The notes under the pieces: generated by a model | What the model saw: the letters and a program-made list of their open reading frames with translations, nothing else | What the model was told of the DNA's origin: nothing | Databases searched by the model: none | Shown here: positions 18,228 through 27,879 of the stretch, in pieces | How positions within the stretch are numbered: the stretch's first letter is position 1 | Layout of the letters: each line of letters starts with the position of its first letter | NCBI RefSeq assembly: GCF_900104475.1 | Contig: NZ_FNJR01000015.1 | Location: 49,539-113,538 of the forward strand | DNA from: Actinopolyspora xinjiangensis | GTDB taxonomy: Bacteria; Actinomycetota; Actinomycetes; Mycobacteriales; Pseudonocardiaceae | Reading direction: 5' to 3' | Length of the DNA: 64,000 nucleotides | Program-made: the position numbers and the translations under genes

Positions 18228-19718
18228 TCACGGTCCGCCGACGGCGACGTATTTGGTTTCCAGATATTCGTCGATGCCGATCTTGCCGCCTTCACGGCCG
18301 ATACCGGACTGCTTGACCCCTCCGAAGGGGGCGGCGGCGTTGGAGACCACGCCCTGGTTGAGTCCGACCATGCCTGTCTGCAGGGATTCGCTGACCCGCA
18401 GGGCGCGGCGCATGTTTTGGGTGTAGGCGTAGCTGACCAGGCCGAATTCGGTGTTGTTGGCCGCGGTGAGCGCTTCGTCCTCGTCGGTGAAGGTGCTGAT
18501 CGGTGCCACGGGGCCGAACACTTCTTCACTGGTCAAGCGTGCCGTGGCTGGGACGTCGGTCAGTACGGTGGGCTGGTAGTAGTAGCCCGGTCCGGAGTCG
18601 GCTTTGCCGCCGGTGAGCACGCGGGCCCCCTGATGGACGGCGTCGTCGACGAGTTCGGTGACCTTGTTCAGCTGGGACGCGTCGATCAGCGGGCCGACGT
18701 CGACGTCGACGTCGTCGCCGACGCCGCGGCCCACACGCAGGGCGCGCATGCGTCGGGTGAGTTTGTCGGTGAACTCGTCGGCGATGTCGCGGTGCAGGTA
18801 GAACCGGTTGGCGGCGGTGCAGGCCTCGCCGACGTTGCGCATCTTGGCCAGCATGGCCCCCTCGACGGCCGCGTCGACGTCGGCGTCGCCGAAGACGAGG
18901 AAGGGGGCGTTCCCGCCGAGTTCCATGGAGACTTTCAGTACTTGCTCGGCGGACTGCTCGATCAGGGTGCGTCCCACCGCTGTGGATCCGGTGAAGGTGA
19001 GTTTGCGGGCTCGGGGGTCGCTGATCAGCGGGCCCATCACGGCGCCGGCGTCGCGGGCGGTGATGATGTTGAGCACGCCGTCGGGCAAACCGGCCTCGGT
19101 GAGAATCTCGCCGAGGGCGAGCATGGTCAGCGGGGTCTGGTGGGCGGGTTTGAGCACCATGGTGCAGCCCGCCGCCACCGCGGGGCCGATCTTGCGGGTG
19201 CCCATAGCCATGGGGAAGTTCCAGGGCGTGACCATCAGTGACGGCCCGACGGGTTGACGCATCACCAGCACTCGCCCGGTGCCGTTGGGTGAGACGGTGT
19301 AGTCGCCGTCGACGCGGACGGCTTCCTCGGCGAACCAGCGGAAGAACTCGGCGGCGTAGGTGACTTCGGCGCGGGACTCGGGCAGGGGTTTGCCCATTTC
19401 CAGCGTCATCAGCAGGGACAGGTCCTTGTGCCTGCTGTTGATGATCTCGAAGGCGCGGCGCAGGATCTCGCCGCGCTGGCGGGGCGGGTGAGCGGCCCAG
19501 GAGGACTGGGCCCGGTCGGCGGCGTCGAGGGCCCGTAGCGCGTCGTCGGCGGTGGCGTCGGGCACCGCGCACAGGGATGTGGTGGTGGAGGGGTCTTCGA
19601 CTTCGAAGGTGCGTTCGGCGGTGGCCGAACGCCACGTGCCGTCGATGAGCAGTGCCCGGGGCACGGCTTCGACAACGGTGCTTTCCCGCGGGTGGTGTGG
19701 CTGGTCGTCAGCGTTCAT
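18228..19718 (-). CDS. gabD: NAD(P)-dependent succinate-semialdehyde dehydrogenase
   Basis: A 496-residue aldehyde dehydrogenase. The nucleotide-binding and catalytic motifs are clear: VTPWNFPMAMGTRKIGPAVA, LTFTGSTAVGRTL, the general-base Glu in SMELGGNAPFLVFGDADVD, and the catalytic Cys in GEACTAANRFYLH. The C-terminus GGVKQSGIGREGGKIGIDEYL is that of the GabD subgroup, which oxidises succinate semialdehyde to succinate in GABA breakdown. No GABA transaminase or transporter is adjacent, so the exact aldehyde is inferred from family. The N-terminal 20 residues are a polar extension and the true start may be at MSS-like internal sites. Confidence 0.88.
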   Translation of the reverse strand: MNADDQPHHPRESTVVEAVPRALLIDGTWRSATAERTFEVEDPSTTTSLCAVPDATADDALRALDAADRAQSSWAAHPPRQRGEILRRAFEIINSRHKDLSLLMTLEMGKPLPESRAEVTYAAEFFRWFAEEAVRVDGDYTVSPNGTGRVLVMRQPVGPSLMVTPWNFPMAMGTRKIGPAVAAGCTMVLKPAHQTPLTMLALGEILTEAGLPDGVLNIITARDAGAVMGPLISDPRARKLTFTGSTAVGRTLIEQSAEQVLKVSMELGGNAPFLVFGDADVDAAVEGAMLAKMRNVGEACTAANRFYLHRDIADEFTDKLTRRMRALRVGRGVGDDVDVDVGPLIDASQLNKVTELVDDAVHQGARVLTGGKADSGPGYYYQPTVLTDVPATARLTSEEVFGPVAPISTFTDEDEALTAANNTEFGLVSYAYTQNMRRALRVSESLQTGMVGLNQGVVSNAAAPFGGVKQSGIGREGGKIGIDEYLETKYVAVGGP

Positions 19719-19899
19719 GCCACCGATGATGCCCGCTTTCGGTGCGGTGTTCGACAGCGGAGGCGTGGTGGTGCTCGTTTCCGGTGCGGGGGTGTGGGGG
19801 TGTCGTGGGCGCGATCAGGGGAGTGCGGTGCGGCTGTTCGGGCGGTTCGCGGCGCATCATCGGGTGATGACCCGTTTCGGTGGGGGTGGGCGGTGCGGA

Positions 19900-19905
19900 T
19901 AGATT
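19900..19905 (+). promoter_or_regulatory. -10 box of a leaderless LCP promoter
   Basis: TAGATT ends 8 bases before the ATG of the LCP gene, and no ribosome-binding site precedes that ATG. Transcription starting at the A of the ATG is expected. Confidence 0.45.
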
Positions 19906-19912
19906 ACCGGGC

Positions 19913-21016
19913 ATGAGCGATTGGTCGGCCAAGCAGCCGAACGGACGAAGCTCGGCGGGACGTGGACAGTGGGGCGGGGACGGCTCCCACCGCGGTGCGG
20001 GTTCGGGTGGGAGGCGGCGTTCTCGCCGGCAGCGCTCGGGGGCGGCCTCGACGTCCGAACGTGGCAAGAAACGGCGATGGGGCCGCGGTATCGGGATCAC
20101 CCTGCTGCTGGTGCTGCTGCTGGTAGTGGGCCTGGTGGTCTACGTCGACAGTTCGCTGCAGCGCACCGACGCGCTGGCCGACTACCCGGAACGGATCGAA
20201 GACACCCCGGGCACGAACTGGCTGCTGGTGGGTTCCGACAGCCGGGAAGGGCTCGACGAGTCACGTCGGGAGGAACTCTCGGCCGGTGACGCCGGGGGAC
20301 GGCGCACCGACACCATGATGTTGCTGCACATCCCCTCCGGTGGGGGCCGGCCGGTACTGGTCAGCCTGCCGCGGGACTCCTCGGTGCCCATCCCCGGTCA
20401 CGGGCGTGCCAAACTCAACGCCGCGTTCGCGTTCGGTGGGCCGCGGCTGCTGGTGCGCACTGTGGAAACCGTCACCGGGGTGCGGATGGACCACTACGCC
20501 GAGATCGGGCTGGGTGGGTTCGCCAATCTGGTCAAGTCGGTGGGTGGGGTCGAGATGTGCCTGGACCAGCCGTTGAAGGACCCCAAAGCCGGTGTCGACC
20601 TGCCCGCCGGATGTCAGCAGCTCGACGGGCCTCAGGCATTGGGGTTCGTGCGCAGCCGCGCCTACGCCGAGGGGGACCTGCAACGGGTGGAGAACCAGCG
20701 CAGGCTGTTGGGCGCGTTGATCGACAAGACCACCAGCCCGGCGACGCTGCTCAACCCGTTCCGAATGGTTCCGCTGGTCTCGGCGGTCGGGGACACGTTC
20801 TTGGTCGACAACGGTGACCACGTCTGGCACCTGGCCGGGTTGGCCGGCGCGATGGGGGACGTCTCCGGTGGGCGGGGCCTGTCGGGCACGGTGCCCATCG
20901 CCGGGTTCGGCACACTGCACGGCCAGTCGGTGGTGCGCTGGGACTCCCAGCGGGCCTCCCGGCTGTTCGAGGCCATCGCCGCCGACCGGGAGGTCTCCGA
21001 GCGCCTGCTGGGCTGA
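19913..21016 (+). CDS. LCP (LytR-CpsA-Psr) family cell-wall glycopolymer ligase
   Basis: A 367-residue protein. The first 55 residues are cytoplasmic, Gly/Arg/Ser-rich and disordered, followed by one membrane helix at about 58-80 (ITLLLVLLLVVGLVVYV) and an extracellular LCP domain. Conserved blocks: TNWLLVGSDSR, RRTDTMMLLHIP, VLVSLPRDSSVPIPG, KLNAAFAFGGP, MDHYAEIGLGGF, and GPQALGFVRSRAYAEGDLQRVENQRR with the phosphate-binding Arg residues. LCP enzymes transfer arabinogalactan- or teichoic-acid-like polymers from lipid carriers to peptidoglycan. It is convergent with a GH25 muramidase gene, 33 bases apart. Confidence 0.93.
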   Translation: MSDWSAKQPNGRSSAGRGQWGGDGSHRGAGSGGRRRSRRQRSGAASTSERGKKRRWGRGIGITLLLVLLLVVGLVVYVDSSLQRTDALADYPERIEDTPGTNWLLVGSDSREGLDESRREELSAGDAGGRRTDTMMLLHIPSGGGRPVLVSLPRDSSVPIPGHGRAKLNAAFAFGGPRLLVRTVETVTGVRMDHYAEIGLGGFANLVKSVGGVEMCLDQPLKDPKAGVDLPAGCQQLDGPQALGFVRSRAYAEGDLQRVENQRRLLGALIDKTTSPATLLNPFRMVPLVSAVGDTFLVDNGDHVWHLAGLAGAMGDVSGGRGLSGTVPIAGFGTLHGQSVVRWDSQRASRLFEAIAADREVSERLLG

Positions 21017-21049
21017 TCAGGCCGGGGCCAACCGCCGGTGTTCTCGTGC

Positions 21050-21847
21050 TCACGGGGCTGTCGGGCCCATGGCGAAGCGTTCGAGCGCGGCCATGTCGCC
21101 GTTGAACAGGTTCTGGTCGCCGGGCAGTGGTCCCCGGTTGTCGTGCTGCCAGATCGCGTGGGTGCGCCAGCCCGCGGGCAGGGCGCCCACGCGGGGGCCG
21201 TAGCGCGCCACCCACAGCGGATTGTTGGCCGCGAAGTCCGGGTTGCCTCCGGTGCAGGTGTTCCACCAGTTCCTGGTGGTGTAGATGACGGGGAAACGCC
21301 CGGTCAACGCGCGGTAGGTGTCGCTGAACTCGGCGATCCAGCCCGACATGGCCGCCGGGGTCAAGCCGTAGCAGTCGTCGGGCCCGTAGGGGTTGTACTC
21401 GATGTCGAGTACCCCCGGCAGGGTGCGCCCGTCGGGTGACCAGTCACCGCCGTGGGCGACGAAGTAGCGGGCCTGTTCGGCGGCGCCGGAGATGTCGGGG
21501 CGTCCGAAGTGGTACGCGCCGCGCAGCATGCCCACGCGTGCCGCACCTTCGTACTGGGCCCGGAAGGTGGGGCTGCGGAACCCGGTTCCTTCGGTGGCTT
21601 TGACGTAGCTGAACCGCGCGCCCCGGTGCCAGGCGGTGGCCCAGTCCACCGTGCCCTGGTGGCCGCTGACGTCCATGCCGCGCACGGTGGGCCCGGCGGG
21701 AAACCGGGGGGTGGCGGCGTTCGTCGCGCACGGTGTGGCCAGCCCCACCATGGTGACGGCGAGCACGCCGGCCAGGCGTGCGTAGCCGCGCGGTCCACGT
21801 CGGCAGCGGCGGCGAATTCGGTCGACTGGGGAGCTGACATCGCCCAC
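21050..21847 (-). CDS. secreted GH25 lysozyme (muramidase)
   Basis: A 265-residue protein with a signal peptide at about 1-45 (basic start [13 protein letters not shown], core LAGVLAVTMVGLATP, cleavage near TNA/AT). A glycoside hydrolase 25 domain follows. The first catalytic-barrel motif is VRGMDVSGHQGTVDW and the DxE pair is in LPGVLDIEYNPYG. Later blocks are PVIYTTRNWW, NPLWVARYG and WQHDNRG. GH25 enzymes cut the MurNAc-GlcNAc bond of peptidoglycan. Two Cys pairs are visible (DDCYG, NTCTGG). The gene is divergent from the ABC-class ATPase gene; its role could be wall turnover or defence. Confidence 0.93.
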   Translation of the reverse strand: MGDVSSPVDRIRRRCRRGPRGYARLAGVLAVTMVGLATPCATNAATPRFPAGPTVRGMDVSGHQGTVDWATAWHRGARFSYVKATEGTGFRSPTFRAQYEGAARVGMLRGAYHFGRPDISGAAEQARYFVAHGGDWSPDGRTLPGVLDIEYNPYGPDDCYGLTPAAMSGWIAEFSDTYRALTGRFPVIYTTRNWWNTCTGGNPDFAANNPLWVARYGPRVGALPAGWRTHAIWQHDNRGPLPGDQNLFNGDMAALERFAMGPTAP

Positions 21848-22017
21848 GATGGTGGTCCTCCTCAGCAGTCCGGGGGTGATGACACACCAGTTTGATCACA
21901 CAACGTGTCTAACTGATCCGTGCTGGACACTACCGGATCTGCCGGTCTCGCCCCGTCGTCACGCGCCGGGCGGGACTCGATTGGATATTCACAGTCGCCT
22001 CGGGTACCCATCGGGGG

Positions 22018-23748
22018 ATGGCACAACGAGCTAGTAACAATCGTGGCCCCGGCGGGCGTGGTCAACCGGCCAATCCGAGCAAACGCACCGCCCAGGGGCT
22101 GCGTGACCAACTCAGGTCGATGCACGGCGCCAGTTACGGGCGCTACAAGTCGCTGACCGGCAACTGGTCCTTCGACGGGTTCACCCTGGAGGTGCAGCGG
22201 GTCCAACCCGACCCCTACGCCCCCGCCAGCCGCTGCGAGGTCCGCGTCGACCCCGGCCACGCCGGTTTTCCCTCCGACCTGTGGGCCAACCCGGTCCGGG
22301 CTCGCGGCCTGGCCGGGGTGCTGGTGCGGGCCGTGCACCGCAGGCTCAAGGACAGCAGGCTCAGCGTCGACGCGGGCAGGCAGCAGGTGCTCGACCGCAG
22401 TTCCTGCCAGATCGTCGACGGCACCGTGCTGCTACGGCTGGGCATCGACATGCCGGGCAGGGGACGCAGCATCGACGGCAAGCAGGCCGAGCAGGCACTG
22501 TGCCGCGACCTGCCCGACATGGTCGAATCCGCGCTGCGCTGGCACTCCGCCGATCAGAGCAGAGTCCGCGAGTTCGTCGACTCCATCGAGGACACCGACG
22601 CGCTGCGGCGCGAATTGGCCCCGAACAACCTGGTGGCCTTCGTCGCCGACGGGGCGGTGCTGCCCCGCCGCAGCGGCATCGACGATCGCCCGCTGCAGCA
22701 GGCCGTTCCCTTCACCTCCCCGGAATCACTTCGGGTGGAGTTCGACCTGCCCAACCGGGGACGCGTGTCCGGCATGGGCGTGCCCGAAGGGATCAGCCTG
22801 ATCGTCGGCGGCGGGTTCCACGGCAAGTCCACCCTGCTGCGCGCCCTGGAACACGGCATCTACGACCACGTGCCCGGCGACGGCAGGGAACTGGTGGTCT
22901 GCACCCACGACACCGTCAAGGTCCGTGCCGAGGACGGCAGGCGCGTGCACCGCGTCGATGTCAGCCCCTTCGTCAGCCACCTGCCCACCGGTTCGGGCAC
23001 CAGTGACTTCTCCACCGACAACGCCTCGGGATCGACCTCGCAGGCCGCCTCGATCGTCGAGGCCGTCGAAGCGGGGTCGCGCACACTGCTGCTGGACGAG
23101 GACACCGCCGCGACCAACCTGATGATCCGCGACGCGCGGATGCAGGAACTGGTGGCCAAGGACTCCGAGCCGCTGACCCCGTTCCTCGACCTCATCCGCC
23201 CGTTGTACCAGCGGCACGGTGTCTCCACCGTTATGGTCATGGGCGGCTCCGGCGACTACATGGACGTCGCCGACCGGGTGCTGATGCTGGACTCCTACCG
23301 CTGCTACGAGGTCACCGAACGGGCCCGGGCGCTGGCCACCACTCCCACAGGGCGACACCGGGAGGCCGAGACGTTTCCCGACACCCGCGCCCGAGTGCCC
23401 GATCCCCGCTCGGTCGAGACCGACCGGCCCAAGGTGCGCTCCCGCGGCACCGACGCGCTGACCCTCGGCCAGTCCACAGTGGAGCTGCGGGCCGTGGAGC
23501 AGCTGGTCGACCCCAGCCAGGTCACCGGCATCGGGCTGGCGCTGGTCACCTGTGTGCGCGCCGGCCTGCTCGACGGCACACGCACCGTGCACGAGGTGCT
23601 CGACGCCTTCGACGCCGAAGTCGCCAAACGCGGCATCCACGCCGTCGACGACCGCTACGTCGGCGACTTCGCCGTGCCCCGCCGCTTCGAGCTCGCCGCC
23701 GCGCTCAACCGGCTGCGCACCCTGCGGATCGGCGCGTTCCGCGACTGA
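22018..23748 (+). CDS. ABC-class ATPase, PF09818 type (function unknown)
   Basis: A 576-residue protein of the 'predicted ATPase of the ABC class' family. The N-terminal half (to about 230) carries LRDQLRSMHGASYGRYKSL and the RVDPG block typical of the family. The ATPase core has Walker A LIVGGGFHGKSTLLRALEHG (about 262-281), the signature-like NASGSTSQAASIVEAVEAG, Walker B RTLLLDEDTAATNLMIRD, and the switch region VMVMGGSGDYMDVADRV. The C-terminal helical domain follows a Pro/Arg-rich linker. The family is soluble and has no transporter partner; an RNA-binding trypanosome homologue is known, so nucleic-acid binding is plausible. The first 25 residues are basic and disordered. It heads a run of co-directional genes. 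Confidence 0.85.
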   Translation: MAQRASNNRGPGGRGQPANPSKRTAQGLRDQLRSMHGASYGRYKSLTGNWSFDGFTLEVQRVQPDPYAPASRCEVRVDPGHAGFPSDLWANPVRARGLAGVLVRAVHRRLKDSRLSVDAGRQQVLDRSSCQIVDGTVLLRLGIDMPGRGRSIDGKQAEQALCRDLPDMVESALRWHSADQSRVREFVDSIEDTDALRRELAPNNLVAFVADGAVLPRRSGIDDRPLQQAVPFTSPESLRVEFDLPNRGRVSGMGVPEGISLIVGGGFHGKSTLLRALEHGIYDHVPGDGRELVVCTHDTVKVRAEDGRRVHRVDVSPFVSHLPTGSGTSDFSTDNASGSTSQAASIVEAVEAGSRTLLLDEDTAATNLMIRDARMQELVAKDSEPLTPFLDLIRPLYQRHGVSTVMVMGGSGDYMDVADRVLMLDSYRCYEVTERARALATTPTGRHREAETFPDTRARVPDPRSVETDRPKVRSRGTDALTLGQSTVELRAVEQLVDPSQVTGIGLALVTCVRAGLLDGTRTVHEVLDAFDAEVAKRGIHAVDDRYVGDFAVPRRFELAAALNRLRTLRIGAFRD

Positions 23749-23869
23749 GCTCCCGAGCAGGTGGCGGCGGGTTTTCCCGCCGCACCGAGACGGGCATCCT
23801 GGCGGCAGGAGGCAGGACACGGGCCGTCGGCGGCGCCGCGCACCCGCACCCGGGCCGAGGAGGCCGACC

Positions 23870-24535
23870 ATGGGCCATGGCGATGCGTTCGACAGGGAAA
23901 CGGTCTACACCGACCGCTCGCACGCGGGGCGAGTGCTGGGGCAGGCCCTGTCCCAACACCGGCTCGACGATCCGGTGGTGCTGGGACTGGCCCGTGGCGG
24001 CGTTCCGGTGGCCGCCGAGGTGGCGGCGGCGGTGCACGCGCCGATGCGGGTCTGCGTGGCCCGCAAGATCGGGGCCCCCGGGCAGCCGGAACTGGCGTTG
24101 GGCGCTGTGGCCGCGGAAGGCCCCGCCACCTACGACGACCGGCTGCTGCGGGCCTACGGGCTCGACGCCGAACAACTCGCCACGCGGTGCGAGCGGCAAC
24201 GGGCCGAGGCCCGCCGGCAGGAGCGGGCCTACCAGCACGCCGAGACGGTGCGGCTGGCCGAGCGTGACGTGATCGTCGTCGACGACGGGTTGGCCACCGG
24301 AGCCACCGCCCGCGCCGCCGTCCGGCGGGTCCGCCAGCACCACCCGGCCCGGGTGGTGCTGGCCGTGCCGGTCGGGGCGCCCGAGGCCGTGGCGGCGTTG
24401 AGCGAGGAGGTCGAGCTGCTGGTTTGCCCCAGCACCCCGGCCGTGTTCAGTGCGGTGGGCCAGTGGTATGACGACTTCCAGCCGGTCACCGACAGCCAGC
24501 TGCACCGACTGCTGGGCCACGGCATGGCCCACTAG
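23870..24535 (+). CDS. phosphoribosyltransferase-family protein
   Basis: A 221-residue type I phosphoribosyltransferase. The PRPP loop VIVVDDGLATGATARAAVRR is intact (about residues 132-151), and the N-terminal flexible-loop region DDPVVLGLARGGVPVAAEVA is typical of the group often annotated as erythromycin-esterase-associated or 'predicted PRTase'. The substrate base cannot be deduced. The ATG at 23870 has CCGAGGAGG about 7 bases upstream. It lies between the ABC-class ATPase and the Clp-like ATPase, all in one direction, although the gaps (121 and 105 bases) leave room for separate promoters. Confidence 0.85.
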   Translation: MGHGDAFDRETVYTDRSHAGRVLGQALSQHRLDDPVVLGLARGGVPVAAEVAAAVHAPMRVCVARKIGAPGQPELALGAVAAEGPATYDDRLLRAYGLDAEQLATRCERQRAEARRQERAYQHAETVRLAERDVIVVDDGLATGATARAAVRRVRQHHPARVVLAVPVGAPEAVAALSEEVELLVCPSTPAVFSAVGQWYDDFQPVTDSQLHRLLGHGMAH

Positions 24536-24640
24536 GCACCACCCGCACACCGGCCCGTCGGTATTGGCCAGGATGGACTGAGGACACCGCGATCACCGCG
24601 GTGGTCCACCACGAGCAGCCACGCCGATGGGGAGAGTGAC

Positions 24641-27055
24641 GTGAGTAGCGGCCGGACCTCCGATCCGTCGCCGGGTGTCGAGTCGCTGCTCGACGAACTG
24701 TTGCGTGCCCGCGACGACGCCGCCACCGACACGGCCCGCGAACGGCACACCGGTCTGCTCGACGAGCAGGCCCGCACCGTGCTGTCGGCGGCCGTGCACG
24801 CCGCCCGCGACTGGGGCAGCACCGCCCTCGACGACACGCACCTGCTGTGGGCGCTGACCCAGACAGGCCAGACCGCCCGCATGCTGCGTGAGACCGGGGT
24901 CGCCGTGGACCGGCTGGCCCGCAGCCTGCGCACCCTGGCCGGTGCGTACGAAGCCGCCAACGACTCGACCGACCCGCGTCCCTGGTTGACCAACGCCGCC
25001 CGGCACGCACTGCTGGGCTCCTACCGGCAGGCGCGCCACGAGGGAGCCGACCAGCTCGGGACACGGCACCTGCTGCTGGGCATCGCCACCGATGCCGACT
25101 CCGCGGCGGGACGGGCGCTGGCACGCGCCATCGAACAGGGCGATTCCGCCCGCGGCGTCGCCGACAGCTCCGGCGAGCCCTCCCCGCACGAAACCACCAG
25201 CCGGCCCACCACACCGTGGCTGGACGAGTTCGGCCACGACATGACCGCGCACGCCACCACCGAGGAGTTCGACCCCGTGGTGGGGCGGCAACAGCAGATC
25301 GACCAGGTCGTGGAGGTGCTGGCGCGGCACGGCAAGAACAGTCCCGTGCTGCTGGGCGAGGCCGGGGTGGGCAAAACCGCCATCGTGGAGGGACTGGCCC
25401 ACCGCATCGCCGCCAACACCGCCCCGCCGCTGCTGGCGGGCAAACGACTCGTCGCGCTCGACGTCACCAGCCTGGTGGCCGGCGCCCAGCATCGAGGCGA
25501 CTTCGAACGCCGCCTGCGCGAACTGCTGCGCGAGATCACCGAACACCGCCGGGAACTGGTCGTGTTCATCGACGAGATCCACGCGCTGATCGGGGCCGGT
25601 GCCGGTGACGGTGCGCTGGACGCGGCCACCGTGGTCAAACCGGCCCTGGCGCGTGGCGAGCTGCCCCTGATCGGGGCCACCACCACCGAGGAGTACCGCA
25701 AGCACATCGAGAAGGACCCGGCGCTGGAACGACGGTTCCACCCGGTGGTGGTGCCCGAGCCGTCGGTGTCGGAGACCGTGGAGATCCTGCGGGGGGTGCG
25801 GGAGCGCTACCAGCGCCACCATCGGGTGCGCATCGACGACCGGGCCCTGCACCATGCCGCGTTCCTGGCCGACCGTCACATCAGCGACCGCTTCCTGCCC
25901 GACAAAGCCGTCGACGTGCTCGACCACGCCTGCGCCCGGCTGCGGCTGCGGCACGACCGCGACGACACCCCGCCCACACGCCGCCCCCTGCTGGGCACCG
26001 ATACCGTCGCCGAGGTCGTGGCCACCCGCACGGGGCTGCCTCTGACCGAACTGGGCACCACCGAACGCGCCAAGCTCCGCGAGCTCGGTGCCCGGCTGTC
26101 CGAACGGGTCATCGGCCAGCCCCACGCCACCCGCACCGTCGCCGAGACGGTACGCCGCGCCCGCACCGGACTGTCGGATCCGCAGCGGCCCCTGTGCAGC
26201 TTCGTGTTCACCGGCCCCACCGGGGTGGGCAAGACGGAACTGGCGCGGGCGCTGGCGGCCGCGCTGTTTTCCGACAGTGACCGCACGGTGCGGTTCGACA
26301 TGGGCGAGTTCCAGGAAAAGCACAGCGTCTCCCGACTGATCGGCGCCCCACCCGGGTATCTGGGCCACGACGAGCCCGGCCAGCTCACCGACAGCATCCG
26401 CACCCGGCCCTACAGCGTGCTGCTGCTCGACGAGATCGAAAAGGCCCACCCCGACATCCTCAACACGCTGCTGCAGGTGCTCGACGCGGGCAGGCTGACC
26501 GACTCCAGCGGCAGAACCGTGGACTTCAGCAACACCGTGGTGATCATGACCTCCAACATCGGGGCCGATCAGGCGCTGCACGCCGGGGAAACCGACCAGC
26601 CCTACGACCCCGTCGCCGAGCTGACCCGGTGTTTCCGGCCGGAGTTCGTCAACCGTGTCGACGAGATCGTGCCGTTCGAACCGTTGGACACCGACGCCCT
26701 GGTCGGCATCGCCGAGACACTGCTGGAGCAGACCCGGCAACGACTGCGGGCCCGCCGCATGCGGCTGGAGATCACCGAACAGGCCGTGCGCTGGCTGGTC
26801 GACCGTGGCCATCACCGCGAGTTCGGGGCACGGCAGCTGCGGCGGGTCATCGAACGCGAGCTGCACAACCGCCTCGCCGCGCTGCTGACCGAACACCCCA
26901 GTCCGGAGGGAAGCACCGTGCACGCCGAAGTCACCGGGGACGCGCTGACCGTGCGGCTGGCCGAACCGCACCGCTCGTCCGGTCTCGCCTGCGAGCACGC
27001 GGCGACCGCCACGGCCGTCCCCGGCGACGGCGACGGTGTCACGATGGAACGATGA
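24641..27055 (+). CDS. Clp/Hsp100 AAA+ ATPase without M-domain or ClpP loop
   Basis: An 804-residue Hsp100 protein. Residues about 40-165 hold two Clp-N-like repeats (SAAVHAARDWGSTALDDTHL; NAARHALLGSYRQARHEGAD). AAA domain D1 has GEAGVGKTAIVEGLAHRIA (about 237-255) and LVVFIDEIHALIG; D2 has GPTGVGKTELARALAAALF (about 524), VLLLDEIEKAHPDILNTLL and the small C-terminal domain. Only some 45 residues join D1 and D2, so the ClpB/ClpC middle domain is absent. The loop that should carry the ClpP tripeptide (LGF/IGL) reads TSNIGADQALHAGETDQPYD, without it. It is probably a ClpP-independent unfoldase or uses another partner. The stop overlaps the next gene (ATGA). Confidence 0.88.
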   Translation: MSSGRTSDPSPGVESLLDELLRARDDAATDTARERHTGLLDEQARTVLSAAVHAARDWGSTALDDTHLLWALTQTGQTARMLRETGVAVDRLARSLRTLAGAYEAANDSTDPRPWLTNAARHALLGSYRQARHEGADQLGTRHLLLGIATDADSAAGRALARAIEQGDSARGVADSSGEPSPHETTSRPTTPWLDEFGHDMTAHATTEEFDPVVGRQQQIDQVVEVLARHGKNSPVLLGEAGVGKTAIVEGLAHRIAANTAPPLLAGKRLVALDVTSLVAGAQHRGDFERRLRELLREITEHRRELVVFIDEIHALIGAGAGDGALDAATVVKPALARGELPLIGATTTEEYRKHIEKDPALERRFHPVVVPEPSVSETVEILRGVRERYQRHHRVRIDDRALHHAAFLADRHISDRFLPDKAVDVLDHACARLRLRHDRDDTPPTRRPLLGTDTVAEVVATRTGLPLTELGTTERAKLRELGARLSERVIGQPHATRTVAETVRRARTGLSDPQRPLCSFVFTGPTGVGKTELARALAAALFSDSDRTVRFDMGEFQEKHSVSRLIGAPPGYLGHDEPGQLTDSIRTRPYSVLLLDEIEKAHPDILNTLLQVLDAGRLTDSSGRTVDFSNTVVIMTSNIGADQALHAGETDQPYDPVAELTRCFRPEFVNRVDEIVPFEPLDTDALVGIAETLLEQTRQRLRARRMRLEITEQAVRWLVDRGHHREFGARQLRRVIERELHNRLAALLTEHPSPEGSTVHAEVTGDALTVRLAEPHRSSGLACEHAATATAVPGDGDGVTMER

Positions 27056-27879
27056 CCGATCAGCAGCCGCGCTACCCGTGGATCTCGTTCACCACCGACT
27101 ACGGCACCGCCGACGGTTTCGTCGCCGCCTGCAAGGGGGTGCTGGCCCGCCGCGCCCCCGGCGCGGCGGTGCTCGACATCAGCCACGACATCCCGCCGCA
27201 GGCCATCACCGCCGCCTCGGCGGTGCTGACCCAGACCGTGCCCTACCTGCCCACCGCCGTGCATCTGGTCGTCATCGACCCCGGGGTGGGCACCGCGCGT
27301 CGCGGCATCGTCGTGGAAACCGCTTCCGGCGGCGTCCTCGTCGGCCCGGACAACGGGGTGCTGCCTGCCCCGGCCGAACGGCTCGGCGGGATCACCACAG
27401 CGGTGGAACTGGCCGAGCCCGACTGGTGGTTGCCCGAGGTCTCGGCCACCTTCCACGGGCGCGACGTGTTCGCTCCCGTGGCCGCCGCCATCGCGATGGG
27501 AGCCGACATCCGGCGAGCCGGTCCCGCCCTGCCCACCGCCGAACTGGTGCCGGCCCCCACGCCCTACTGCCGACGCGACAACGACCAGGTGCGAGCACAG
27601 GTGATCACCATCGACCACTTCGGCAACCTGCAGCTGGCACTGCCCGGCACCGAGGCGCCCTGGCGACACGGCGAACCGCTGCGGATCACCACCCCCACCG
27701 GGAGTTTCACCGCCCGCTTCGGCCGCACCTTCGGCGACGTCGCCGAAGGTGACTGCCTGGTGCTGGTCGACTCGGCCGGTCAGCTGGCCGTGGCCGTCAA
27801 CACCGCCTCGGCCGCCGCCCTGCTGGGCACCGAACGCGACCAGACGATCAGCATCACCCCCGCCGAGGACGAGAGGTGA
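27052..27879 (+). CDS. SAM hydrolase (DUF62 / SAM hydroxide adenosyltransferase)
   Basis: A 275-residue protein of the SAM hydroxide adenosyltransferase family, which splits S-adenosylmethionine to adenosine and methionine using an activated water. Typical motifs are present: ISFTTDYGTADGFVAACKGV, LDISHDIPPQ, VVIDPGVGTARRGIVVE, VGPDNGVL, ATFHGRDVFAPVAA and the C-terminal ITIDHFGNLQLAL. The ATG overlaps the stop codon of the Clp-like gene by four bases, so the two are translationally coupled. That pairing is unusual and hints at a shared condition rather than a shared reaction. Confidence 0.9.
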   Translation: MTDQQPRYPWISFTTDYGTADGFVAACKGVLARRAPGAAVLDISHDIPPQAITAASAVLTQTVPYLPTAVHLVVIDPGVGTARRGIVVETASGGVLVGPDNGVLPAPAERLGGITTAVELAEPDWWLPEVSATFHGRDVFAPVAAAIAMGADIRRAGPALPTAELVPAPTPYCRRDNDQVRAQVITIDHFGNLQLALPGTEAPWRHGEPLRITTPTGSFTARFGRTFGDVAEGDCLVLVDSAGQLAVAVNTASAAALLGTERDQTISITPAEDER

